Below are positions 15,968-23,980 of a stretch of DNA of 28,872 bases, one piece after another. The position numbers were made by a program, and so were the translations under genes. The notes under the pieces were generated by a model. The model saw only the letters and a list, made by a program, of their open reading frames with translations. It was not told the origin of the DNA and searched no databases. Source of the stretch: Sphingomonadaceae bacterium. GTDB lineage: Bacteria > Pseudomonadota > Alphaproteobacteria > Sphingomonadales > Sphingomonadaceae. The stretch spans positions 1-28,872 of the forward strand of contig SHLU01000003.1 in NCBI GenBank assembly GCA_004282995.1, written 5' to 3'. Numbering within the stretch: the stretch's first letter is position 1; every line of letters begins with the position of its first letter.

Positions 15968-17464
15968 CTATCCGCCCCCCGGCCCGGCGATGGGCGTATC
16001 GCGCACAATCGCGGCCTTCGCCTGCGCCTCGCGCGCGGCGAGGATTTCAAGATTGCGAATGTGCGAGGCTTCCGTGATCGGATAGGACAGCAGCAGCAGC
16101 GATCCGATCAGCCACAATGAAACGGTGAGTGGCACGTAATAGAGGATCAGACTGTCCTTGATCGTCTCGCTGACCCCCGTCGGATCGGCACCGATGGGGA
16201 AATTTGACAGTTCGAGCACCAGCCCGGCTACCAAGATACCCAGGCCGACCGCCGCCTGCGAAGTGAGGCTGTTGACCGAAAAGAACAGTCCGGCATTGTG
16301 GCGCCCGCTCTTGACCGCATGATCTTCGACCGTGTCTGCGATCATGCCCGACGAGTTCATCAGCGAGGTGGCGATCATCGCATGGTAAGCCGCGCCGACG
16401 GTGAACAGTGTCGGCAACAACAATTTGTCCCCGGGCACGAAGAACAGGTCGAGATAGGTCAACACCAGCGGCATCACACCGATGAGTATCCCGAACAGTC
16501 CCATTGCCATCGCCGCATTGCGTTTACCGAACCAGCCCGACAATCTGGGCGCAAGCGGCGCAGCCACGGTCGCGGCGACAAGGTTCTCGACCGTCAGGAT
16601 CGCCAGCTCGGTGGCAGTCAGTTCGAAGATATAGGTCCCGAAATAGATCGTCGTCGCGGTGTAAAGGCCAATGGCGGTTTGCTTCGACAATGAATAACCG
16701 AATATCGAAAGGAACGGGCGATGGGTAAAGGCATCAGCCATCTCACGCGCATGGTCGCGCAAGGACAGCCTGCTTTCCCGCTGTCGCACCTGTCGCAAAT
16801 AGGGAATGCGGCTTTTGGTGCCGAACGCACTGGTGAGGACCGCCAGCGCTATCAGCGCGCCGCCTGTGATCGCGAACCAGACATAGCCTTCCGGATTGAG
16901 CTGGCCGCGCGAATATTCGGGTGTCGCGACAAAAAACAGCACCAGACTCATGGCGGCGAACCCGAATGCGCCGATGTAACCAAACCAGAACCGGATTGCG
17001 AACAGGCGCGTCCGTTCCGAATACTCCGAGGTCAGCTCGGCCCCCAATGCCGAAGACGGTATCTCGAACAAGCTCATGCATATCCGGGTCAGCGAGGCCA
17101 TGCCGAAAACCCAAGCGCCCATGCCTATGTCGGTCAGACCTGCCGGGGGAAACCATGTCAGCGCAAAAAACACGCCGGCCGGGACGGCCGCGCCGAACAG
17201 GTAGGGATGGCGCCGACCCAGCCGGCTGCGGGTCCGGTCGCTGACCCGGCCGATTATCGGATCGACTATGGCATCCACCACCAGGGTCAGCGCAATCGCG
17301 GTCGAGACGATATAGGCCGGCACACCCATGACCTGGTTGAAATACAGCAGCAGGTAGGTAGCAAAAGCGCTGGACTTGATTCCGCTTGCCAGCAGGCCGG
17401 TGCCATACAGCCAGCGAGTGCGGGCGGGCAGCGGCGGCACCTGCGATGTCGTATTCTCGGTCAA
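15968..17464 (-). CDS. GPH-family (MelB-like) cation symporter
   Basis: A 498-residue, roughly twelve-segment transporter of the glycoside-pentoside-hexuronide:cation symporter family. The family signature is clear at 64-89: DAIVDP with Asp64 and Asp68 in TM2, followed by IGRVSDRTRSRLGRRHPYL. In MelB the equivalent aspartates bind the coupling cation. The only suitable start is a TTG at 17464, with a weak GGGG upstream; the next Met is residue 46, beyond TM1. Family members outside sugar uptake are common in sphingomonad catabolic clusters, so a sugar substrate should not be assumed. It ends 84 bases before the dehydrogenase gene and could be co-transcribed with it; no terminator is visible between them. 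Confidence 0.88.
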   Translation of the reverse strand: MTENTTSQVPPLPARTRWLYGTGLLASGIKSSAFATYLLLYFNQVMGVPAYIVSTAIALTLVVDAIVDPIIGRVSDRTRSRLGRRHPYLFGAAVPAGVFFALTWFPPAGLTDIGMGAWVFGMASLTRICMSLFEIPSSALGAELTSEYSERTRLFAIRFWFGYIGAFGFAAMSLVLFFVATPEYSRGQLNPEGYVWFAITGGALIALAVLTSAFGTKSRIPYLRQVRQRESRLSLRDHAREMADAFTHRPFLSIFGYSLSKQTAIGLYTATTIYFGTYIFELTATELAILTVENLVAATVAAPLAPRLSGWFGKRNAAMAMGLFGILIGVMPLVLTYLDLFFVPGDKLLLPTLFTVGAAYHAMIATSLMNSSGMIADTVEDHAVKSGRHNAGLFFSVNSLTSQAAVGLGILVAGLVLELSNFPIGADPTGVSETIKDSLILYYVPLTVSLWLIGSLLLLSYPITEASHIRNLEILAAREAQAKAAIVRDTPIAGPGGG

Positions 17465-17615
17465 GCGATCGCAGCCCCGTTTGCGTTTCGAACCAGCAGC
17501 CTAATGGTTGGGGTCGCTAGCACAAGAGACAACAACCAACGCAACCGCGATTGCGCTTTGCCTTGCTGATAGGGACAGGCCAAGACGCTGCAGAGCCACC
17601 GAAGGAACCCAAGGC
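17465..17615. other. Divergent intergenic region
   Basis: This 151-base gap separates the divergent symporter and thiolase-like genes and must hold both promoters. No pair of hexamers with good spacing stands out, and no gene is supported. GAAGGA at 17601-17606 is the likely ribosome binding site of the plus-strand gene. Confidence 0.4.
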
Positions 17616-19139
17616 ATGACCCCCAACCCCGAGCATACCCCCGTCATCGTCGGGGTCGGCCAGGTCAACGACCGTCCTGAAAAGCCACAGGACGGGCTTG
17701 ACCCGACAGGGCTGATGACCGAGGCGCTAAGGCGCGCTGATCGCGACGCTGGCGGCGGTTGGGTTGAATCAGCGGATTCGTTCGGCATAGTTGGCCAGAT
17801 AGCATGGCCGCAGCTCAATCCGGTCGCGGCCAAGGTTGTCGAGGCGCTCGGCATTGCGCCGGCCCATGTGGAAGAAACCACTCCACATGGCGACAATCCT
17901 GTACGCCTTCTCAACCAGGCCGCCAATGCCATCGGCTCAGGCGAGGCCTGCGTATGCCTTGTCACGGGGGGCGAGGCGCTGCGCACTGCGGGCGCACTGG
18001 CGAGGATCAAGGCGGCGCAGGAGACCGGCAGCGACACACCCCCCAAGCACGATGCGCTGCGCGATGCCCCGCATCGGCGCAAGATCGGCTATGCGCAAAG
18101 CTATGGGCTGGTGGTGCCGGTCGATGTTTATCCGCTGTACGAAAACGCCTTCCGCGCCGCGCAGGGGCAGTCCCTGGTCGAGGGGCAGGCCGAAAGCGGC
18201 GCGATCTGGGCCGGTTTCTCGCGGGTCGCCGCAGCGACCGAACACGCCTGGATCCGCGAGCCGCGCGAAGCAGCGGAGATCATCGAGTCCGGCCCCGGCA
18301 ACCGCCCTATTGCCTTTCCCTACACCAAGCTGCAGGTCGCCAATTCGGCGGTCAATCAGGGTGCGGGTTTCATCGTTACCAGCCTGGCCGAGGCACGCCG
18401 GCGCAGGGTTGCGGAAGAGCGGATTGTCTTCGTCGGTGCCGGTGCCAGCGCATTCGAGCCCGAAGATATCCTCGCCCGCGATAGCTACGCCGCCTCGGCC
18501 GGAATGGAGGCATCGATCCGGCAGGCGATGGCCTTTAACAACTTGTCGGTCGAGGAACTCGACCATGTCGAACTCTATTCCTGTTTTCCCTGTGTGCCGA
18601 AGATGGCGCGGCGCACGCTAGGTTGGCCGCTGGACAGATCGATGACGGTCTTCGGCGGCCTGACATTCGGCGGCGGCCCGATCGGCAATTACATGAGCCA
18701 CGCCATCGCCTGCATGGTCGAGACCTTGCGCGCCCGGCGCGGGACCGGATTGTTGTTCGCCAACGGCGGCTATGCGACTCATAGCCACACCATTCTACTC
18801 GGCAGTGCGCAGTTCGAGCACGTCGCCTTTCCGCAGGATTTCGATGTCAATCGTGCTGCTGATGTCCTGCGCGGTGCGATCCCGCCTCTGGCCGAAAACT
18901 ATTGCGGTCCCGCAAAGCTCGAGACCTACACCGTGCACTACAATCGCGACGGCAGCGTACGCGTGGGGACGGTTGTTGCGTTGACGCCTGAAGGGGCGCG
19001 GACCCTGGCGATGGTGCCGGGTGACGACAAAGCCGGGATAGAAGGTCTTACCGCTACTGGTTCGGAGCCGGTCGGGCGCGCAGGTGAGATTGTTGCAGGC
19101 TCAAGCGACGATGCGCGCAGAATCTGGCGGTTCGCCTAG
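17616..19139 (+). CDS. Thiolase-like protein (TLP1 type) without the nucleophilic Cys
   Basis: A 507-residue thiolase-superfamily protein with an added C-terminal domain (about 430-507, predicted beta-rich), as in the thiolase-like protein type 1 group known from mycobacteria. Where true thiolases have the nucleophile in a CASG motif, this protein has TTPHGDNPVR (88-97), and the second catalytic region reads NGGYATHSH (from 383) rather than CxG. A conventional two-cysteine Claisen mechanism is therefore unlikely. It may bind acyl-CoA, assist a partner, or use other chemistry. The frame is open from 17508, but the ATG at 17616 with GAAGGA nine bases upstream is chosen. It is convergent with the channel gene, the stops overlapping by three bases. 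Often annotated acetyl-CoA acetyltransferase; that name overstates the evidence. Confidence 0.88.
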   Translation: MTPNPEHTPVIVGVGQVNDRPEKPQDGLDPTGLMTEALRRADRDAGGGWVESADSFGIVGQIAWPQLNPVAAKVVEALGIAPAHVEETTPHGDNPVRLLNQAANAIGSGEACVCLVTGGEALRTAGALARIKAAQETGSDTPPKHDALRDAPHRRKIGYAQSYGLVVPVDVYPLYENAFRAAQGQSLVEGQAESGAIWAGFSRVAAATEHAWIREPREAAEIIESGPGNRPIAFPYTKLQVANSAVNQGAGFIVTSLAEARRRRVAEERIVFVGAGASAFEPEDILARDSYAASAGMEASIRQAMAFNNLSVEELDHVELYSCFPCVPKMARRTLGWPLDRSMTVFGGLTFGGGPIGNYMSHAIACMVETLRARRGTGLLFANGGYATHSHTILLGSAQFEHVAFPQDFDVNRAADVLRGAIPPLAENYCGPAKLETYTVHYNRDGSVRVGTVVALTPEGARTLAMVPGDDKAGIEGLTATGSEPVGRAGEIVAGSSDDARRIWRFA

Positions 19140-19600
19140 TCCTTGGTAGTCCCGACCTCATCGCGCACGACTTCATCGGGCACGCGCCAGTAGCGTTCCA
19201 TCTTGAGATAGGTGAAGGACGCGGTCCAGCCAACGAGCACCAGCCCGTTCAATGCCTCGATCCCGGACACGATACGGATGCCGCCATGGGGATAAAGATC
19301 ACCGATGCCGAGCGTGGTGTAGGACGTGATCGAGAAGTAGAACAGGTCAGTAAAATTGGTCCCCGCAATACCGCCAATGTCACCCAGCCCGCCCGCGCGG
19401 ATCATGCCGAGATAGGCGACCGCGTAGAGCAGCACTTGTACCAGGTGCGAGACCATCGCCACCGCCAGCACCACAACCATCCGCGCGCGGGGATTGATAG
19501 GCAGGTCGACGATGAGGTTCGAGGTCGAACGCAGGCACTCGTAGTGGATCGCGATCGACATGGCGACCAGGACGAAGGAGATGAGCAGGGATGTTATCAT
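19136..19600 (-). CDS. Small potassium-channel-like membrane protein
   Basis: A 154-residue protein with hydrophobic segments at about 1-19, 41-65 and 109-131. The last two flank a pore helix (83-94) and the filter-like sequence TTLGIGD (95-101), comparable to TVGYGD of potassium channels of the two-transmembrane Ion_trans_2 type. GIGD instead of GYGD is a conservative filter variant, so ion selectivity is uncertain. Its ATG overlaps the upstream SLOG-like gene stop as ATGA, so the two are probably translated together and may work together. No cytoplasmic RCK domain is present; sensing could come from the partner protein. The tail (residues 132-154) is charged. Confidence 0.82.
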   Translation of the reverse strand: MITSLLISFVLVAMSIAIHYECLRSTSNLIVDLPINPRARMVVVLAVAMVSHLVQVLLYAVAYLGMIRAGGLGDIGGIAGTNFTDLFYFSITSYTTLGIGDLYPHGGIRIVSGIEALNGLVLVGWTASFTYLKMERYWRVPDEVVRDEVGTTKD

Positions 19601-21618
19601 GCCGGTATCGTCGTCCTCTTTCCGCTGAAAACAGCCTGCCAGTTCTGGATTTCCGAGAACACTATATCGTCTGTATCATGGACGATCCGCGCCACTTGCG
19701 AAAAATCGAGCCTTTCGGGTGATGCGGCCAGCATCGCATCGATCCGGCTCGCGATCTGGTCGAGTTCCTTCGCAGTGACCTCGGAAATTTCGGCAAAGCG
19801 TTCGAAATCGGCAAAATAGCGGATCGCGGCTATCGCACCGCCGATGGTTGGCAAGGCGACAGCGGCCACGGTAAACCATTTGGCAGTCTTGCCCAGCAAG
19901 CTGCCGTCGATCAGTCCAAGTGCCTCTCCGCCAGCCAGTACAAGATAAAAGGCAACGAAAAGGACTGCTGCGGCAAAGGCATATTCGGACATCTTGTCGA
20001 GCCGGTGGTGGACCTTCTCGAGCCTCGCGGCCTTGCCGTGATGATAGGCCCGCTGCGGCAAGACGTGATGATCGCGTAGCAGCAGAAGCATGGCTCGGAG
20101 AAAGCCAGTGTCGATCCGCAGGCGCGGTAGGCCAACAGCCCCTATGGCGTGGCGGACATACCATTCAGGCCACCAGTTCTTGACTCCGCGCGGCCAGCGC
20201 CCGGCCGCCCGGGCAACTCCGAGTGCAAGGAGATAGGGACTGTGACGCAGATACTCAGCGGCCCTGCGGCTTTCGAACCATCGACCATGCAGCCTGCGGC
20301 GTTGGCCATGCGCGGTATTGTAGATGATCAGCACCAGCAGCCCCAACTCGATTGCGGCGAATATCCATTTGCGGCTGACATCGACCAGCGGCAGGTAAAG
20401 CACGCCGACGATAATGGCTGCCGCACCGAGAAGGAAGTTGAGCACCATTCCCGAGCGGTAGCGATCGGCAAGGTTGGACGAAATCGCATCGGTCCAGGCG
20501 AATCTGCGCAGGATCTCCCGCTCGAGCTTCGCCGCCAGTTGCGGATCCTGTCCCGGCAGCGCAGCGATCGCTTGCAACAGCGTTTGCCCGCTTCCTGCAC
20601 CAATCTCGTCCGGCGTTTCGTAACGCTGGCGGAGCGAGGCGAGGCGCTCGCTCCACTGCTCGCGACCGAAGAATGTCTCGATCCGGCGATAGACGTGGCC
20701 ACTCACGATACTGGTGTCGCGCCAGGTTTCCGGCGCGATCGCGGCGATCCCGGCAAAGCGACCTTCGGTGGCGGGCTTGTCCAGTTCGAGCGTGCTCTGG
20801 ATATGGTCGGCGAGCGCGGTGCGGGCACGATCGGAGGTCTCATGCACACGGGCCGCCAGTTCCTCGGCAGTATGATAGAGCCGCCATTGACGCGGACGCG
20901 AGGGATCGATCCACAAAACCGGCACGCCATGCTCCAACGCAGAGGAAACCGTGTGCCCGGTGCCACCGACAGAATCGACTGATCGGCCGTCCCAGACCGC
21001 GATAACCAGGTCTGAATGTTCGACCAGCAAGGATCCGGCGATCGCGGCACGACGCGAAGTTGCAATCTGCAGCATTTCATTGACGGCATGGTTATCGGGG
21101 CTGTCGAGGCTGTCGAGCAGGATCGGGGCGATGACCTCGTCCTGATCGGCCAGTTCGAACAGGCTGGCGCGATCGACCAGGGTCTTGATCGCTTCTGCAC
21201 GGGTCCCGGTACCGGCATCGCTGGGTGCGTGACCCGACAGGAGCGCGCGCACATCATCAGCCGAGGCAGCATGTGCGTTGATCGCGGTGTTGAGCGCACG
21301 GCCGAACGGGAGGGGTGCCGTCAGGTCCCAGCCGCGATCGAGAGCCTGCTGCGCGGCCAATTGGTCGGTCCCGTCGGCCAGCAGGGTGACGAGCCGGGTG
21401 GCGCAAGCCGTGCTGGCCTTCCCCACCGGGCTGCGGTTCGCGATGGTGGCGACGATAATGTCGATCTCGGCAAAGATGTCCCGGAATGCAGCATCCAGCT
21501 CGCGCGGATCATCCGGGAATGCAGGATGGCTCCCTCTGTGTCCGGTGACGCCGACAACCAGACAAGGTTGTGGCAACTCGGGAACGAAATCGCGCGACGA
21601 TGCCTGTCGTTTCTGCAC
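19597..21618 (-). CDS. SLOG-like domain protein with four C-terminal membrane segments
   Basis: A 673-residue protein not matched to a named gene. The N-terminal part (about 18-240) looks like a Rossmann-type SLOG/LOG nucleotide-binding fold: strand-glycine motif VVGVTGHRGSH (21-31), LLADGTDQLAA (79-89), and DLVIAVWDGR followed by GGTGHT (203-223) and GVPVLWI. The C-terminal part has hydrophobic segments at about 391-412, 416-436, 546-570 and 580-598, in two pairs separated by a basic helical region with a histidine-rich stretch near 517-540. This is similar in layout to SLATT-type membrane effectors predicted to pair with SLOG sensors. It starts with GTG, preceded by GGGGG nine bases upstream. 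It is coupled to a channel gene. Nucleotide sensing leading to membrane change is inference. Confidence 0.75.
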   Translation of the reverse strand: MQKRQASSRDFVPELPQPCLVVGVTGHRGSHPAFPDDPRELDAAFRDIFAEIDIIVATIANRSPVGKASTACATRLVTLLADGTDQLAAQQALDRGWDLTAPLPFGRALNTAINAHAASADDVRALLSGHAPSDAGTGTRAEAIKTLVDRASLFELADQDEVIAPILLDSLDSPDNHAVNEMLQIATSRRAAIAGSLLVEHSDLVIAVWDGRSVDSVGGTGHTVSSALEHGVPVLWIDPSRPRQWRLYHTAEELAARVHETSDRARTALADHIQSTLELDKPATEGRFAGIAAIAPETWRDTSIVSGHVYRRIETFFGREQWSERLASLRQRYETPDEIGAGSGQTLLQAIAALPGQDPQLAAKLEREILRRFAWTDAISSNLADRYRSGMVLNFLLGAAAIIVGVLYLPLVDVSRKWIFAAIELGLLVLIIYNTAHGQRRRLHGRWFESRRAAEYLRHSPYLLALGVARAAGRWPRGVKNWWPEWYVRHAIGAVGLPRLRIDTGFLRAMLLLLRDHHVLPQRAYHHGKAARLEKVHHRLDKMSEYAFAAAVLFVAFYLVLAGGEALGLIDGSLLGKTAKWFTVAAVALPTIGGAIAAIRYFADFERFAEISEVTAKELDQIASRIDAMLAASPERLDFSQVARIVHDTDDIVFSEIQNWQAVFSGKRTTIPA

Positions 21619-21645
21619 GTGTTTTCACCCCCGGCTCGAAAAGCA

Positions 21646-21674
21646 AGCCTATCGGTTCCGCAATTGCTTCACAA
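21646..21674 (-). promoter_or_regulatory. Candidate promoter of the SLOG-like/channel operon
   Basis: On the minus strand TTGTGA (21669-21674) and TAGGCT (21646-21651) are 17 bases apart, 27 bases before the GTG start. The match to the sigma-70 consensus is weak, so only position supports it. Confidence 0.28.
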
Positions 21675-21746
21675 GACTTGAGGGTTTTCTCAAACAACCT
21701 CCGCCGACGGGTCAAATCTACCGCCACTCAATTGCGGTCGTGTCAT

Positions 21747-21774
21747 TTGACTTTCCCGCGGACTGCTAGATACT
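21747..21774 (+). promoter_or_regulatory. Candidate promoter of the isoprenoid-linked operon
   Basis: TTGACT (21747-21752) and GATACT (21769-21774) are 16 bases apart, the best sigma-70-like pair in the 226-base divergent gap 21619-21844. It would give a leader of roughly 60 bases before the GTG start at 21845. No gene is supported in the gap. Confidence 0.45.
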
Positions 21775-21844
21775 CAACGCGGGGGAGGCTACTGGTGGGG
21801 TTTCCAGGAATTCAGAAGACAGCTTATCGCTGCAACGGCGGCGC

Positions 21845-23980
21845 GTGAGCGAGGGCAAACGTCCGATCCGGATTGCCGTAATCGGAGGCGGGTGCGCTTC
21901 CATGACAGCTGCCTGGGAGCTTTCGCGGCCCGAACACCAGGGTAAATACCAGGTCACGGTCTATCAGGAAGGCTGGCGTCTTGGCGGCAAAGGAGCCTCC
22001 GGCCGCGGTGCCAGTGGCCGGATCGAAGAACACGGCCTGCACATCTGGCTCGGCTTTTACGACAACAGCTTTCGCATGATGCGCCAGTGCCATGCCGAAC
22101 TTGCCGCTCATGGCCTGGGCGAAGTTTTCGGCGATTGGCGCGATGCCTGGACGCCCAAGAACGATATTGCCCTGTGCTCGCAATCGAGTGATGGCGGATT
22201 CACCCATTGGCGAGCCCATCTACCGCCTCGCCCCGGCCTGCCGGGTGATCCTTTGCCGCCCAATGCCGGCTTCAGCCTGACCCACTACCTTGCCCGGGCC
22301 TTCGACCTGTTTCGCGCGCTTCTCCTGGATACCACGGTCAATGGACACGGTGTTGCCACTGCCAGCCAGTCGAGCGACGATCCAGACCAACTGGTGCGGC
22401 GGCTGACGTGGCTGGTGCGTCTCGGATCCTTTGCCACGACGGCCGGGCTTGCCCAGTTGCTTGGCCTGCTCTCTTCGCTCAGCCGATCGGCCACGCCAGA
22501 CAATGCCGACGCATTGTTCGGCGGGGTGGAGCAGGCGTGCGCGTCGCTGAGAAAGTGGCTCGAGGACCAGTGGCTGGCTGACAACGAAAACCGCTATCTG
22601 TGGGAGATCGCCGACCTCACGCTTGCCACCATCGTCGGCATGACGCGGCATCGCATATGGTTCGATCCGCGCGGACTCGACGCGATCGACGATTACGAAT
22701 GCCGGGAATTCCTGCACATGCACGGGGCTTCGATCCGCTCGCTGCAATCACCGTTCCTGCGCGGACTTTACGACCTGTCGATGGGCTATGAAAACGGCGA
22801 CCTGACCCGCCCTTCGCTATCGGCTGGGCAGGGCCTGCGTGGAACCATGCGGACATTCTTCAGCTATCGCGGCGCCTTCATGTGGAAGATGCGCGCCGGC
22901 ATGGGAGATGTCGTTTTCGCCCCGCTCTATCTGGCCATGAAGAACCGCGGGGTGAAGTTCGAATTCTTCCACCGGCTGACCAATATGGGGATGGCGGCAA
23001 ATGGTGACCATGTCGATCGGCTGACCTTCGATGTCCAGGCCCGCACCAGACGCGGCAAGCCTTACGAGCCCCTCGTAATAGTCGCCGACAAGCCGTGCTG
23101 GCCTTCCCGCCCGGATTTCGACCAGCTCGTGAAGGGCAGCCTTATGGAAGCAGAGGATTGGCAGTTCGAATCGCACTGGGACCGCCGCCGCGCTGGCGAG
23201 AAGACGATCAGGGTCGGCAAGGATTTCGACATGGTGGTGCTGGGTGTCGGCATCGGGGCTGTACCTTATGTCGCCAGCGAGTTCGTGAAGCGCGATCCGC
23301 GCTGGAAATCCATGTGCGAGAACGTCAAGACGGTCGCCTCGCAAGCCTTCCAGGTCTGGCTCGACGAGGATCTCGAACAGCTCGGTTGGCAAGGTCCGGC
23401 CTATATTACTGGCGCCTTTGCCAAGCCCTTTGATACCTGGTGCGATATGGCCCATGTCGTACCCGAGGAAGGGTGGAAGACAAGGCCGCGCACTTCGGTA
23501 TATTTCTGTGCCGTCCTGCCCGACCCGGCCGACACGCCCCGAGATGATGACCAGGCCTATCCTGCCCGTCGCACCGCCGAGGTCCGCGATAACGCCGCGC
23601 AATTCCTGCAAGGGCCGATCCGCGAAGTCTGGCCACATGCATTTCACACTGATGGCAGTTTTCGTTGGTCGTTACTGGTCCCGCCCGATGACGGTTCGCA
23701 TAACGACTCACCAGAAAATCACTTGCGCTTTGACAGCCAATACTGGCGCGCCAACGTCAATCCTTCCGAACGCTACGTAATTCATACTCCCGGCAGCTAT
23801 CGCTACCGTATCTCGCCACTCGACATGACTTACGACAATTTGACAATCTGCGGTGATTGGACCGATAGTGGTTTTCACTCGGGTTGTGTTGAAGGGGCCG
23901 TCATGTCCGGCCTGCTTGCGGCGCATGCCATCTGCGGATCGCCGGAACTCGAGGATATCATCGCCTATGACCACCCCTGA
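21845..23980 (+). CDS. FAD-dependent amine-oxidase/desaturase-like oxidoreductase
   Basis: A 711-residue flavoprotein related to flavin amine oxidases, phytoene desaturases and HpnE-type enzymes, but longer than the usual 450-550. The dinucleotide-binding start is VIGGGCASM (12-20), where the last Gly of GxGxxG is Ser19. It is followed by VTVYQEGWRLGGKGAS (37-52) and RIEEHGLHIWLGFYDN (59-74), the arginine/HGLH segment seen in carotene-desaturase relatives. The C-terminal FAD contact is ICGDWT...GCVEGAVMSGLLAA (about 665-692). The middle third is a large region I do not recognise. The GTG at 21845 is the only start before the FAD motif, with a weak ribosome binding site. It is first gene of the operon and overlaps the next gene by 14 bases. 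An isoprenoid or amine substrate is possible. Confidence 0.85.
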   Translation: MSEGKRPIRIAVIGGGCASMTAAWELSRPEHQGKYQVTVYQEGWRLGGKGASGRGASGRIEEHGLHIWLGFYDNSFRMMRQCHAELAAHGLGEVFGDWRDAWTPKNDIALCSQSSDGGFTHWRAHLPPRPGLPGDPLPPNAGFSLTHYLARAFDLFRALLLDTTVNGHGVATASQSSDDPDQLVRRLTWLVRLGSFATTAGLAQLLGLLSSLSRSATPDNADALFGGVEQACASLRKWLEDQWLADNENRYLWEIADLTLATIVGMTRHRIWFDPRGLDAIDDYECREFLHMHGASIRSLQSPFLRGLYDLSMGYENGDLTRPSLSAGQGLRGTMRTFFSYRGAFMWKMRAGMGDVVFAPLYLAMKNRGVKFEFFHRLTNMGMAANGDHVDRLTFDVQARTRRGKPYEPLVIVADKPCWPSRPDFDQLVKGSLMEAEDWQFESHWDRRRAGEKTIRVGKDFDMVVLGVGIGAVPYVASEFVKRDPRWKSMCENVKTVASQAFQVWLDEDLEQLGWQGPAYITGAFAKPFDTWCDMAHVVPEEGWKTRPRTSVYFCAVLPDPADTPRDDDQAYPARRTAEVRDNAAQFLQGPIREVWPHAFHTDGSFRWSLLVPPDDGSHNDSPENHLRFDSQYWRANVNPSERYVIHTPGSYRYRISPLDMTYDNLTICGDWTDSGFHSGCVEGAVMSGLLAAHAICGSPELEDIIAYDHP

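Noticed and set aside
17508..17615. N-terminal extension of the thiolase-like protein
   Set aside because: The added residues are Arg/Thr-rich without thiolase similarity. The ATG at 17616 has GAAGGA upstream and begins the normal fold (TPVIVGVGQ).
21845..23980. Phytoene desaturase (crtI) call
   Set aside because: Length, the GxGxxS motif and the absence of phytoene synthase or other carotenoid genes in the window do not fit.
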